Shown here one piece after another: positions 10,441 through 23,239 of a stretch of DNA of 64,000 nucleotides; the stretch's first letter is position 1; each line of letters begins with the position of its first letter. The translations under genes and the position numbers were made by a program. The notes under the pieces are model-generated. The model was not told the DNA's origin and did no database searches. It saw nothing but the letters and a program-made list of their open reading frames with translations. Source of the stretch: Absidia repens (lineage: Eukaryota; Mucoromycota; Mucoromycetes; Mucorales; Cunninghamellaceae); the NCBI GenBank assembly GCA_002105175.1, contig MCGE01000012.1, forward strand, positions 62,001 to 126,000, given 5' to 3'.

Positions 10441-12047
10441 TGTCCGTTACAAAAAAGCAACCCTCACCATCCGCATTTTTTTAACTCCCTTCTTTTTTTA
10501 CAACATCAATACAGCGCAAAATTATTGATATATTACTTATATTATAGTTCAAAACTGTTTTTATGTCTTTGCATTCCCCTTTCACCTTGGAATAGTCTGC
10601 CATTCACCGTAGAATAGCTCTCCCTCTCATTGCAGAATAGTTTGTCATGCGCTGTAGTATTGCCTGCTCTCTTATTTTATCATACGTTATATTTATTCTA
10701 CAATAAAAAAATTATTTAGAGACAATTAATGAATGTCTTTGATTGTTATTATGTGTTGTGTAGTGCTTTTAGGTGGTAAGAAGAAATTTATTTCCGAAGA
10801 TGGATTGGTATGATAGCCCATGATAAACTGTTATTCCTCAGGTCCTAAATTCTACTTCATCCTCACCTCTTCTCAGGTCCAGAAAACTCCGCCCTGACTA
10901 CTCAACTTCATAATATCATGCCACGAAGAAAATGAAGTCTACAAAACGTCACAAAAAAGAAAAGTACTGATACTTAGTTTCTACTTCATTTGATTCGGTC
11001 GAAGAAGTCCCAAGGGTACAATTTGAGCTCAAAGACCCTGATCTCAGCACTTCGTAGCAAAAACACCTGTTCAATTGATAATACTCTTCCATTTGTTTCA
11101 TATAAATATGCCTCCTAAATGGTGTATACAGTGTGGATATATTCCATAGCTCAATACTATAAATTTGGGTATGTCATTTGGTTCTCGACGACCAAAATCC
11201 TTTCACTTTAAGAATGAGAATGTTTAATTCCCACTTATTTTTTGAGGACCAAGTGGGAGTGTTCCGAGCCTTGCCTGTATAGGACTTAAAATCACGTGTG
11301 CGGAATGCGAAATGTTTTCTGTGCTCTCTCGCTGAACTGCAGCTTGATACTTTTACGTGAACATCTTTCATTTATATAAAAAACCACAGAAGCTGGATCC
11401 AAATTACCACCTTATTGGTAGATCTAGCATGGTTACATACGGCAGAATAATGCTGTTAGCTGCAATAGCGATATAATATCGCTTTGCCGTTGATATGTAG
11501 TATTATCGTGTGTCTCCATTATAGAGATACTATCATTATAGAGATACTATGATAAAGAAGCAATAATTTGCTGGGAATTATTTACCAGCTGTTGTATAAC
11601 TGTAGAAAAGTTGCTTTCCATTTTGGGGCTTGAGCAGTTAATGGCATGATAACGGATGGCAGGTTGAGAGGTATCGAACAGTGTATGAGCCAATTGTTGT
11701 TTAACAAATAAAATGATGGTTCCTATATCTACGATACCCAATATGACTCTGTCAGAGTGTCAATGACAACTGGTAATACTTGTGTCAAATTCAAGATGAA
11801 GGAAATAGTGAGAAATATATATATATATTTATATATATATATATAAAAGGGAGAGCTTTTTTTTTTTTTTTTTTTTCTGGCTGCCTCCCCTAGAATTTGA
11901 ATCGGAAGCGGAGATTCAGAAATCAAGAAAACGAGATAGAAATTTCATTTTGGCAATATTCGGTGCAACATAAGAAAAAAAAATAACTTCTCATTCGCTT
12001 TTCCTCATCTGCTTTTTCTTTTCTTTTTTACATTTTATATAAAAGCA
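10441..12047. other. Long spacer before the ADF-H/PH gene
   Basis: No supported gene. Short open frames here (for example the minus frame 11371-11174) show no domain, intron signals or family similarity that I can see. A TA-rich block (11815-11845) and a T run (11857-11876) precede the promoter. The final 60 nt before ATG 12048 are CT-rich (TTTTCTTTTCTTTTTTACATT). Confidence 0.5.
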
Positions 12048-13543
12048 ATGTGTGATTTATCTGATCCTAGAATAACGCAAACTTATCAAGCGATTATTGA
12101 AGGCGAACCTACTGACTGGTAAGTTCCATATGAATAGATGATATACTAGGTTATTGTTTGCTCATATTGTTTGTTTTTCCTTGCTTTCATTCACCCAATC
12201 ATCGTAGGCTGTTGCTAGGCTACAATGACACTCGCGATGTGATATCGCTCTACTCTCAAGGTACCAACGGTCTAAGGTAAGTTAAGTGCGAAAATAAGCA
12301 TTTTTGTTATATCACTCTGACCCCTGAACAAATTCCTTTTTTTGTGCCCTATAGTGAATTCCGAAGCCAACTACAGGAAGAAATTCTATTTGGATTTGTA
12401 CGCGTGGAAGATCGCTTTATTCTCATCTCTTACGTGCCAGATCAAGTCAGGTAATGATAGAAATTGGGGTGGTGTTTCTCAATGATACTAACGTATCACT
12501 TTTTTGTATACTCTGTAAATTTGCATAACCTTTTTAGTGGAGTCAGAAGAGGTAAACGCACAGAATCATCAACGCATTAACACTCATGAAAATATTGACA
12601 CATAAAACAATTTTTTAATAGCTAGAACACTAGTTCACAGCAGATCGGTGGCTAGTTTATTTCAAGTTCACCATGCACAATTAACTGCGTCCTCATTGAA
12701 CGATCTTAGTGATGCAAATATCCGCACCCGCTTGAAGTTAGGTGAAAATCAAGTTCCCAACCGATCTCGTCCCAATTCATTATCTGAACGCAAACGCTCC
12801 TCTCTGCAAGCTCGCCGTAAATCCCAACAACAACAACCGCCATCGTCAGACCGCCCATCTCTTCCATCATCTCCAACCACAAGCTCATACACTGCCGAAC
12901 CTGATACCTTTGAAGAAGCCCGGGAAGATTTTTCAACGCCTTCTTTGGATACCACCCCAACACCAGCATCGCTCTCTGACGTCACACCAACATCGACTAG
13001 CACTGTGGATGCTAATGAATACCAGGATAATAACGGTAACGATCGTGATCAGTCATCAATTGTGGAACGCCAATCTCAGGACGACGAACAAACCGACAAG
13101 CAACAGCGCCAGAAATTGGAAGATGAACAACAGCTTCGACTTGCAGAACAACAACAGGAAGAACAAAAGCGATTAGCGGAACAAAAACAATTAGATGAAA
13201 AAGAAAAGCAACGCCGTATTGATGAAGAAGAACAACAACGGCTTTCCATTGAAAAACAAGCTGCTGAACAACGTGCCGCGGAAGAGCAACGTCGTATACA
13301 AGAGGAACAAGCGGAAAAACAAGCCAAAGAAAAAGAAGAACAGCGACGACTTGCATTGGAAAAGGAAAGGGAAGAAAAACAACGTCTTTTGCAAAAGCAA
13401 CTTCAACAAGCCGAAAAAACGAAGGATGTAAGTCAAAAGCAAAATTGTTTCTGTCGTCTGATATCTAACCAACCCGGGAGGGGGGGGTACTTTTAGGTGA
13501 TCATCCAAGGATTTTCAAACATCCAAACTAGCACTAGTCCAGT

Positions 13544-13588
<45 letters not shown>

Positions 13589-13976
13589 GAATATTGCATT
13601 TACATATTCACACTGTCTTTGTTTTTATCCTGCAGTTTTGGCGCCGACGATACTTTATAGTCCGGGGGAAAAGTCTAGCATTGTACCGGGATCACGATGT
13701 AAGTGACAATGGGATGGGGAGAAGGGGGCTATTTTGAGCAATAAACTCAGAGCTTCCATTCTTTGTTTTTGTAACTAGACACCTACACCAATCACCATCA
13801 TTGATTTGAAATCTGTGAGCACCCTTCGATGGGCCGATATGGAAATCGATACCTTTGTACCTAATGCTTTTATGCTCGATATGAAGGATGGTGGTGCTTA
13901 TCAAATTTTTGCCGACCACCAGCAGGACGCGACCACTATATTCACTGCTTTGCAAACTGTCATTCAATCCAAATAA
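12048..13976 (+). CDS. ADF-H (drebrin/coactosin-type) protein with a C-terminal PH domain
   Basis: Eight exons give 453 residues: 12048..12118, 12208..12276, 12355..12450, 12538..12551 (14 nt), 12622..13427, 13497..13541, 13636..13698, 13779..13976. Residues 1-125 form an actin-binding ADF-H domain of the Abp1/drebrin/coactosin type: DPRITQTYQAIIEGEPTDW, LLLGYNDTRDVISLYSQG, EILFGFVRVEDRFILISYV. A Ser/Pro-rich linker follows, then a strongly charged E/Q/R coiled-coil segment (about 235-350). From 353 to the end is a PH domain: FWRRRYFIVRGKSLALYRD, then TIIDLKSVSTLRW, and a final amphipathic helix (FTALQTVIQSK). Expected role: linking cortical actin to membrane phosphoinositides. I see no SH3 domain, unlike Abp1. 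Intron 6 begins with a run of about 40 A. Confidence 0.8.
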
Positions 13977-14569
13977 TTATATTTTTTGTCTCTTTACTGT
14001 CCTCTGGCTAGTTGTCTTAGTATCCCCCTCCCTTTCTATAGGTTTAGGTAATTTAGTTTTAGTATCCCCTAAATACATTTGTTTATGATTATTTATGATC
14101 CACCTCCAATATTATATATTATTCTGTTTACTTTAGTATTACCTTTTTTATTATTATTATTATTTGAATAAACTTTTGACAATATCTATCCTCTTGACTT
14201 ATATGACATTCCTCTTACACAAGTGCATTATACCGATATTTATAAAAGGTTGTACATATGCACAAAATATATTTTCTATATATTTAGATCATACTGTCTC
14301 TTCTATTAGTTACATATCTTTCTCGTCAAATTATTTACTGGTCTATACGATATGGTGCAGTTCAACAAGTCTTTATATTCAATTTCGAAATATTCTCACA
14401 TTTGCAGGAAAAAAATTGACGTGGTTTTCAATGAATGTAGAACTTCCTACCATTTCATCCCACTAACTCAACTAGTTTCAATTTGGGGAGTGTTTTTTTA
14501 CACCGCATACAAAATAAAATAAAAATGGCACTGCGAAATACTCTATAACTGCGGCTAGATGAACAATAC
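13977..14569. other. 3' flank and spacer before repeat copy C
   Basis: AT-rich, with ATTATTATTATTATT at 14150-14163 and no supported gene. A plus-strand frame at 14164-14466 is AT-driven and shows no family signal. Confidence 0.5.
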
Positions 14570-15440
14570 GATCAAAATTTATTTATATCATTGACTGAGT
14601 ACAAATACGGTTATCTTTGATAATAAGTGATATAAAGCAGTCAACTAATTCCGGGGCTACTGGGGGGGGGAGGGCAGTCATAGTGCAGAAATTAGCAAGG
14701 CAATGTTTAATAGGACATCCACAAAATAGCTACAATACTAACATTGTTCATTATACAATGGGTCAGATATAGATTAGTACAAAGACACATTTTATTGAAG
14801 TATTAGTAGATATTAAAATCAAAAACGATGGGTCCAATATAATAAAGGAGTTAATGATTGAATGTACTGGAGGAAGCATGAGGGAGAATTAAAACGAGAT
14901 CTAAAGAATGGTCATCAGTAACCTAAAGGAATGACTGAAAAATGGGAGCTAATACACTGTATAGTACAATGTATGAGAAAGAATAAAGGAATGGCTTTTA
15001 TTGAAGCATGCAACAATGATCAATATTAATCAAAGTGAGCTGAGGTAAAAGGGATCTATTGTAGACAACATGAAAGAAACTAATGGAACATTTTCATTGA
15101 AGCATGTAAATAGAGATATTTTTATTCGAATAGAAATTCAGACTATGGGCAAAATAACAGCAAAATAACACTAGACTAAACCAATGAAGGCTCGACAAAG
15201 CCCAAATCCTAGATCCAAAATGAAAGGGTTTCCCCATGCATGTTGTAACCGCTGTCTTGAAAACACTTTTAAATTAGTCCTGACACTAATCTAATTTCAA
15301 TATAGCCCCAAAGAAGTTGAATGATGAAGAAAAAAGAAAAAAAGAAAAAAAAGAAAAAAAAATTCACGTGGGCGGGATGTGAATTAGGGGACTGGTACAC
15401 GTCTTGTTGCAAGTCCTCGATTCCTCAACCAAAACTGACC
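14570..15440 (-). mobile_element. SINE-like repeat, copy C
   Basis: Minus orientation with head at the right. The head keeps a tRNA-like stretch: on the minus strand, GTTTTGGTTGAGGAATCGAGG (A-box region, about 15408-15436) and AATTCACATCC (B-box region) directly before CGCCCACGTG. The body contains GATCCAAAATGAAAGGGTTT, CCCCATGCATGTTGTAACC, TTAGTCCTGACACTAATCTAA and three ATTGAAG-headed modules (near 14795, 15000, 15103). Confidence 0.65.
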
Positions 15441-15780
15441 AGGTTCAAATGTCCAATAAAAACGAAAAAACAACGAACCATGTAGCTTTGTTCCTTATCA
15501 CCTTTGTCATACTACGTGGTTAAATGGATTATTGTCAAGTCAAAAAAAAAATATCGTTGACATTTTCCAAAGCCTATTTTTTTTTTTTTTTTTTGCCATC
15601 TTGTTGATCTGTACCATAGAAAAAGAAAAAGGAAACCACAATATATATCTAACAGTAACTTTATGCCGTTACCCAATGTCACTGATTCACCAGTTTCACA
15701 TAAACAAGAATCAAATAAATAAAAAGACTCAAAGGTTTTCCAATATACAATAAATATCATTTTTTTATTTTAGCTTTATT

Positions 15781-15814
<34 letters not shown>

Positions 15815-15987
15815 TATAAACAATAAAAAAACAATATTGTACAAAGTATCTGAAGAAGACGGTAGAATGAGTGAGTGAAGGTCATATACGTGATAATAAT
15901 AATAATAATAATAATAATACTAATAATAACAATAATAACAATAATAACAAAATAACAATAATAAATAATTAAATAAGGTACTAAAAT
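15441..15987. other. 3' flank of the NIPA-type transporter gene
   Basis: Holds a T run (15577-15593), an A run (15785-15812) and an AAT/AATAAC trinucleotide tract (15894-15970). No gene seen. Confidence 0.5.
15894..15970. repeat. (AAT)n / (AACAAT)n microsatellite
   Basis: Runs of AAT and AACAAT units just downstream of the NIPA stop codon (15988), in its probable 3'UTR. Confidence 0.8.
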
Positions 15988-18262
15988 CTAATCTTCATGG
16001 TCCCAGCCCTCGATCAGTCCTGAGCTATTTCTCTTTGATTTTTTTATTCCATTTCTATATGAGGTCAGTGGATCTACATAGTCTTGTTGGGATTGTGTTG
16101 ATCGTGCTGCTGAGCTGTTGATAGGTCGGACCCCATCCTTGGTGTCATTGTTTAGTGGTGGATCTAATAAAAACGGTTCTTGTTGAGGTTCATCTGAGAT
16201 CGAGTCTCGGATCAGTAAATCTAATTAAAAAAAAAAAAATATATAAACGGGGAAGTGGATCATCAATTTTGGTGTCCAATTCCATCCTACCCACCCACTA
16301 TATATATATATATTGTCTTACCAGGTTTTTTGCTTTGTGATTTCTTTGAAGGCACCTTATCCATACTGAAAGTTTCCGTATATTGTTGATGAGATGCTGG
16401 CACCAATTCAATACCATTGTAATCATCCATGGAAGTCTTTGACCGTCTTGAAAGCGTCAGAGATTTGCGCGATGTAGAAGCATACCGTCCGGCACCAACC
16501 AAAGGTTTCGGGAACAAATCAGCTGGCCCAGGCTGGTCCATGCCATTTTGAGGTAACATATGATCGTATTCATCGTGTTCATGGTCATCGTCGTCTGAAT
16601 TCATGTACTTTTCGTTGTCGAAGAGATGTAGTAGACTGTTACGTCGATCGTTGTTGTTGCCTCCGCCAATGATATTGCCGTTCATATGTATCGCGTTTCC
16701 ACTTTCCATACTGCTCTCATCGCTACCGTCACCGAGAGGTTGATGATGCTGAGGTTGACTACGAGAGTGATGTAGAAGAGCCACGCCGGAGCAGATGATC
16801 AAGAAACCAAAGACACAGCTGGCGACGTCGGTGCCTGACGCTTCAAATCCACGATACAAAACTGTTGCGCTAACGATGGTAAGCGTGGTAAAGATAACGT
16901 AGTAGGTAGGTGTCACCAAAGCAGTATTGAAGATGTTGAGGGCCTTGTTAAGATAAATGATTTCCACCATCAGTGTCACGATAGTTAGTGCCAGCACTAG
17001 ATAAACAAACCAGTCATCAAATTGATTTTCTACCGCAAGTGAATGGACAATTGTTCCGCCAATGCCTTGAGTGAATACAACAGAGAGTGACCCAATCAAT
17101 GAGCATACTGTTATATAGACGAGCATGTTTTTGTTGCCCCAACGTGGACCGCAATAAAAAACAAGGAAGAGAGATAAGCCAACAGCAAAAACAGAGTATG
17201 TCATGAAACCTATAAACAGTTCCCCGAAATTTGTAAATCAGTAAAGCGAACCGTTTCTCAAACCTAACAACAGTTTTTTTTTCAAATACTTACCGGTGGA
17301 TAACATCAAAGTTCTAAAAGTAGCAATAGAATTGTCAGCAGCACCTTCTTCAGGCGCATGCAGTACGATGATAATAGCCCCTAGAACACATTGTATGCAC
17401 CCAATGATACCTTGGAAAGTCAATCCTTCCTTCAAGAAGATAGATGATAGCACAGCACTATTATAATAAGAAAATTGCCGTGAGTCTAACTAGAATTCCA
17501 CACTTCCTCTTTTTGATAGTACCTCAATACCACACTGAGCGCTCCAAGAGGAGTGACAAGAATAGCAGGAGCAAAAGCATAGGCCACAAAATTACAGGCT
17601 TCACCAACCACCACTATTTATAAAAATAAGAGTAATTGATCAATCACTGCCCAGTCCAAATCCACCGATTTCCATCGATTCCCACCGATTTACTTACTAA
17701 GAATCATTCCAGTCCACCACATTGCAGATTTTAAATAGCCATAACCTTCACCGGCGGCGTTTCCTATAGATTGATTAATGAGTATTGTGTGGATATCGGA
17801 GTTTTGTATACAAGACGGTTTGAAGAAGATATTGAAATCTTACCTGAGCGTGCGTTCGAATCCAAAAGGCCTTTTTTCTTGAAGACAAAACTACTACCAA
17901 TAAAGACGCCTAGTTCAAAACAAACAAGATTTTGGTAAATACTTTGTCATTATCATCAGTATATTCACTTGGATTTTCATATACCCTCCACCCCCCCCGC
18001 ACAAAACCTCTCTTTTTCTTGTAATATGCTGTTGTAAGGGTGAAGTTGTTGATGGTTATCGATGTGTCACTGTCTTGCTTTGCGTTTTCCTTTCCCTTTC
18101 CCATACCGATCGTATGATTCATCATCATCACCGGGTCCTTTATATTTTATTTTCCTACTTACCACTTGCGACCGCTAGCGTAACACCTATGCTTTTGTAA
18201 AGAGCCCCATGTGTGTCTAGTGTTTCAGGCGAAACCGGTAATGTTGACTCCATTCCTGACAT
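15988..18262 (-). CDS. NIPA-family (DUF803) magnesium transporter with a long cytosolic tail
   Basis: Multi-pass membrane protein of the drug/metabolite transporter superfamily. NIPA proteins are linked to Mg2+ uptake. Seven exons sum to 535 residues: 18262..18163, 17909..17844, 17763..17698, 17613..17523, 17457..17294, 17209..16322, 16220..15988. Family marks: the first helix ending [74 protein letters not shown], and late helices with [20 protein letters not shown]. About nine helices end near residue 313. The remaining 220 residues are hydrophilic, with His-rich, Asp-rich and Ser-rich parts and several RRxS-like sites ([13 protein letters not shown]). This suggests phosphorylation control, which is inference. 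Confidence 0.88.
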
Positions 18263-19210
18263 TTTGATAGAATATTGTTTTCAAGAGACAACTGCAGCTG
18301 TATGTGTTGTATGGTCGCTAACGCCGAAGGATCGAGCCGTATCGATGAGTTGAGATGGAAATAACAAAAGAATAGAGAAAAAAAAAAAAAAGAGACTTCG
18401 TCCTTAAATAATAAGAGGATTGTTCTTTTTCTTTTCCTTCTAAAGAGGGGATAGTTTACAAGAAGTAAGTGAAGAGAAAAAAAAAAGAAAGCGAGCGAAA
18501 AAAAAAAAAAGCTGACTCCTATTTTTAGGATTTTTTTCTGTTCATTTTTTTTCTCTTGTCCACTTTTGGCTCTAACATTGAGAAATTGTGACACTTTCCG
18601 AAAATGGATACCCAATCAACATCATTCTGAGGTCAAACCTCAGATCAGAAAACTAGTAAAAAAATAAAAAACGAGTGACGATGTTTCGTATCATCCATTA
18701 TCTGCACTACCAATCAATATCGTACCCATCATCAATAGTATAATCAACAAAAATTATTAAATTAATTATTAAGATAGTGGTGTCTCGATACAAACAGTAA
18801 ACCTTCAAAACTCAACCCCACCCTCATCGTTAATAAGTGAAAAAATGAATGCCAAGGATTTACACACTGAACAATGACTGAATATCAATTCCTGGCCAAC
18901 AAAAATTGAGCATAGCAGTCCATAAGGAAGGTCATTTTTCATGGTAAAATGTGTCTGTACACTAATATAATAAAAAAGGCCAGAGAATCACATTCGATTT
19001 TCCCGTAAATCAACCTTGTCACACATATAAACTACCCAACCAGAAAAATCACCATCCCACACCCCTTTACTGTCACTAAATTTGTATGCAGGCATAAAAA
19101 AACTCGTTGACTTTATTATAAAAATACAAATCACATGCATATAGACAAACAAAAAAGTCATCAAATTCTACAAATACTACAAATACTACTAATACTAAAT
19201 GAAGCTATCA
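18263..19210. other. Spacer: NIPA promoter and 3' flank of the mucin-like gene
   Basis: Purine/pyrimidine runs (A runs near 18379, 18479 and 18500) upstream of the NIPA start, then AT-rich non-coding sequence. No gene recognised. Confidence 0.5.
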
Positions 19211-22018
19211 TTAAAAGTAACCATAATTCTTCTTGTGAGCACTACCATTGGATGAGACTTGACTTGCACCATCATTGTGAGTAGGAGAGGGGTTGTCTGC
19301 CGTTCTAAAAGGATTGTAGTCATTTCCACCAGCAGCCAGAGCATCGGAGGGTACAGCATTAGAGTGATCTGAGGCAAATTGCGGCTGGTATGTCGAAGAA
19401 GTCTTGTCGTTTCGGAATAAAGGTGCATGTATAGAAGGGTCTGAGTCATGGGATGAACCGCTACCATACACTTGAGGTGAAAGGACGGGTGCAAAAGGTT
19501 CTTGTGTTGATGTGCTTGAAATAACGCTATAATGTGGATGATGTGGCGAGTCGTTGCTAGGAGGTAATGGCGATGTGGATGGTGGTGGTGGCGTCGGAGT
19601 ATTAGCGAGTGCAATATTTCCGTAAAATTGAGAATCATCGATATTGTTATTGTCATATTGGAATTGGGCATCGTCAATGTTGCTGTTGCTGCTGCTCTGC
19701 TGATGGTGGTGGTGGTGGTCTTCATTGATGGTGGAAATAGGAGCGCCGTTATTGTACATCGTCATGCCTGCAGATCGTTCAGCCATTTCCCTGTTGCTGC
19801 CCCCTTGCGAGGAGCCGTCAGTACCATTGCCATGTAGAACTTGGGTCAAAAAGTTGAATTTGGAGAGTCTTGCCGATTGTTTATTATGAGAAGCGCCAGC
19901 GCCAGCAGCCAAAGCACCGCCAGAAAGAGCCCCACTACCATGGTTGTTGTATTGCTCATCATCGAATTCCCTAAACCTTGCTGCACGCATATTCATTTGA
20001 CGTGACCGCCGTTGCCATCGGATAAGAGCCAAAAACAGAAGTACAGCACCGGCAATACATCCAAGCGTGATACCAGCGATTTGACCACCAGAGAGGTTCG
20101 TTCCAGAGGAGGATTGAGGAGGGGCAGTACACACATTTCCAGAGCCACAGTAAGAAGAAAGACATTGGAAATCTTCATAACATTGCTCGCCATTGTTCTT
20201 GAGAGGAACGCATGTCTTGAGCGCCGCATTGCAGAAATAGTTATCTTGACACTGGCCATTGGAAGCGCGTGGATCGCTACCACATTCATTGGAGCCAAGG
20301 ACAAGCGATGGTGTGGCGGTGGATGATGTAATCGAAAAACTGCGTGTTGAGGTCACCGTTGATGAGAAAGAGGGTTCGTCATTTGTTGATGTTGTCCTTG
20401 TCGGTGTTTCAGTTGCCTTTGTCGATTTCTGCTCGTCACTGGTGGTCGTGGTAGAATCTGTATCACTACTTTTACTAGATATGGTTGGAGCTGCTGCTAT
20501 TGATTCAGAGGAAGGCTCCGTTGCTGTTTCTGTTGGTGTTGATGAAGAAGATTCCGTTGTGACATTATCTGTTGATAGTGAGCTGCTTGTTTCTGTTTCC
20601 GATAGGGATGTGGAAGCGTCTGTCGAAGTCGCGGTGGAATAAAAGCTACTAGAATCAGATTCGGTAGCTGTTGTGGGCATTGGTGTATATGATGAATCAA
20701 ATGATGAGTCCGTGTATGTGCTGCTGGCTGATAGACTGTCGGAGGCTGTCGTGTACTCCGAAGAAGACATCATCGTATAATCAGAGTATGAAGACGAGGA
20801 TGAAGCGTCAAATGTACTGCTAATCGTAAAGCTGTCGGTAGCTGTCATTGTTTCTGAATACGAGGTCATCATAGTATAATCATCGGTGGGAGAGCTGGTC
20901 GAGTCGGTAAATGCAGTATCGGTAGTTTCGTCAGTGGCCGTTGCTGTTGATGAGTCGGTGGGTGTTGCCGTATCTTCATCTGTCATTTCTGTATGCGTTT
21001 GGACATATGTCTGTGACTCTGTTGGTATGTCTGTATTTGACTCGGTGGTGTGATGTGGAAAGCCTGTTGGAGAAGAATCGTCAGAAGGTTGATAGGTGTC
21101 CGTAGGCGAAATGTCATTATCCGTCGGTGTTGGTGATTTTATCGAATCATCAGTAGCAGTAGGATCGCCATCGCCATTGGGTCCGAGAGTATGGTCCACA
21201 TCTTGGCTATCGTGTATAGAATGTTCAGGGCCAGAGTGATTTGGTCCAGTATCATTTGATTCAGAAGGATCAGAACCTGATTGATCAGATTGGGAGGGGC
21301 CAGATCCAGAGTTGTCAGGTCCAGATTGATCATGTTGAGAATGGTCAGAACCAGAGTTGTCAGACCCAGATTGATCGTGTTGAGATTGGTCAGATTCAGA
21401 GTTATCAGTCCGAGATTGATCGTGTTGAGATTGGTCAGATTCAGAGTTATCAGGCCGAGATTGATCAGATTGAGAGTGGTCAGATTCAGAGTTATCCGGC
21501 CCAGAATGATCAGGTTGAGAATGGTCAGGCCCAGAGCTGTCAGTTCCAGATTGATCAGATTGCGAATGCCCAGATTCAGATTGCCCGGGTTTGGAGGAGT
21601 CCGGTTGTGCGCCCTGTTCATTTGACTGAATTGTATCATCGCCACCTGAAGTTTCTTGATTCCCATTTGATGTTGAGTGGTCTACTTGGCTGCTGTCCTG
21701 TTGATTTCCTTCTATACCATATATGTAACAAGAATAAACATCTTGGTAAGTAAAATATTCTACTAACTATGCCTTTGTAGACGCGGTGATCGGTCTTACC
21801 AGAATTGTCCATCGACGGTGGTGCACGTTTCACTAGCCGGTCAGGGAGTGTGGCTTCTTTGAGGTATACTATAATAAGAAGAAAAATAATTAGCCACTAG
21901 TGGAATTCATTGTTCAACATGTTTTGATTTACTTACCAGCATCCACTTGAATGGAATGTGAAAGAATGACAAGGGAAAAGATTGTGACAAGGAATAAAAA
22001 ACGAAGTTTGAGTGACAT
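19211..22018 (-). CDS. Type I membrane protein with mucin-like repeats and a Cys-rich module, possible cell-surface sensor
   Basis: Three exons, 22018..21937, 21868..21800 and 21711..19211, give 883 residues. Signal peptide at residues 1-27 (MSLKLRFLFLVTIFSLVILS). A KR dibasic site (RLVKR) near residue 40 could be cut by a Kex2-like protease. Residues about 90-215 are tandem, slightly varying copies of SDQSQHDQSGPDNSE (15 residues, 45 bp). Next is a Thr/Ser/Pro-rich region suited to O-mannosylation, then a Cys module (about 525-582: CGSDPRASNGQCQDNYFC, CVPLKNNGEQCYEDFQCLSS). One transmembrane helix follows near 592-614 (GGQIAGITLGCIAGAVLLFL) with a basic stop-transfer, then a 270-residue cytosolic tail with His, Pro and Asn runs. 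The layout resembles fungal wall-stress or mucin sensors (Msb2, Wsc, Mid2), but I cannot assign it to any of them. Confidence 0.8.
21210..21590 (-). repeat. 45-bp coding tandem repeat in the mucin-like gene
   Basis: About eight diverged units encoding SDQSQHDQSGPDNSE-type repeats. In register on the minus strand, with TCT/GAT/CAA codons recurring. Length changes are likely between strains because the units are similar at DNA level. Confidence 0.85.
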
Positions 22019-23239
22019 GGACGGCAAAAGGAATGTAATGACTAATAGCTTTTTCTCTTTTATGAATATATATAAAAAAGGAAAAGTCAATGTAAAAGGA
22101 AAGTGATAGGGTACTTTACAAGAAAGAAAAATAAAAAGAAAGAAAAAGCAATAAATAGAAAGAAGAATGAAAAATGAATTTTTTTAATTTTACAAGAGTG
22201 ATTGTCGGAGTTCCAAGGTTGTACAAGGTCTACACCCAAAATGATCTTCAATTTTCTACATACTCCTTTCTTAGTCTCCTTTAACCATACATTCATTCGT
22301 TCTTGATACAATACTATTTTGTTTTGTTTTATTCTTATACAAAGAAGTAACCCCTTCAATTTTTATTATATATGTACTGTATATCTATTTTTGAAAGTAA
22401 ACGCTTAAATTTAAAAATTTCATCCCCCAGGAACAAAATACAGCGGTGATTGAAAGACCTCAACATGAATTTTTTCTACCATAGTTTGGACAAGGGCAGT
22501 TTCAAATAAAAAGTCGTGTTCAGGTCTCAAATGACATTGGAAAACAATCATTTGCATAATATTTTGTTAATACATGGCAGCATGAAAACATTATTGTTTT
22601 ATTTTAAACAACATTTGCATTCTTTACCAATCTTAATAATCTTTTGTTCACAAGCCCACACCAGAAAAACACCAATTTATATAAACAACATAGCCTTTTT
22701 TTTTAGTGTGCTGCATTTTATTAAAAGGTATTTTTTTGTATCACAATAAATGGAAATAGTGGATCTCAAAAAAGTTTAATTTTCTATGTGATTTCCCTAA
22801 ACATAACGAGGTACGTTTCCCGAAAATACTTAGCATATGATCGGAATTCATCCCACCACGACTAAACTTACTGACTTGTGTCGCATACACGCGCATTCTA
22901 CCAGTGCTTATTTATTACTGTCAGCCACACCATTATTCTTAGTTGTTAATCTTGGAGAACAGGGAACATAAGCTCGATTATTCACAGCATTGATTTTCTT
23001 TGTTTGTCAGCTGTCATGTTTCAATCCCCGATTTTTCTCTGGGAACTTAATGTTCTGGTCTTACCTCAACCTTGCCAGATCATGTCTCATGTTATTCCAT
23101 TGTCGAAATATGCAAGAGCGTAAAATAAAATATTATTGTTGCTATATTTTTACATTCTCAATTGTCCTGGGTGCCATAGATCAGGACACCCTCAATATTT
23201 AAAAAAAAAAAAAAAAAAAGAGCGGGACTCATACAGTAT
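22019..23239. other. Spacer upstream of the mucin-like gene
   Basis: Contains the mucin gene promoter (TATATATAAAAAAGG near 22067), then AT-rich non-coding sequence and an A run (23202-23219). Open frames here are short and show nothing recognisable. Confidence 0.45.

Noticed and set aside
15894..15970. CRISPR-like or regulatory array
   Set aside because: It is a simple AAT/AACAAT microsatellite with no spacers.
21241..21753. 170-codon plus-strand frame with repetitive IDRVEIGQIQS-type units
   Set aside because: It is the antisense of the 45-bp coding repeat of the mucin-like gene, which has signal peptide, TM helix and introns supporting the minus strand.
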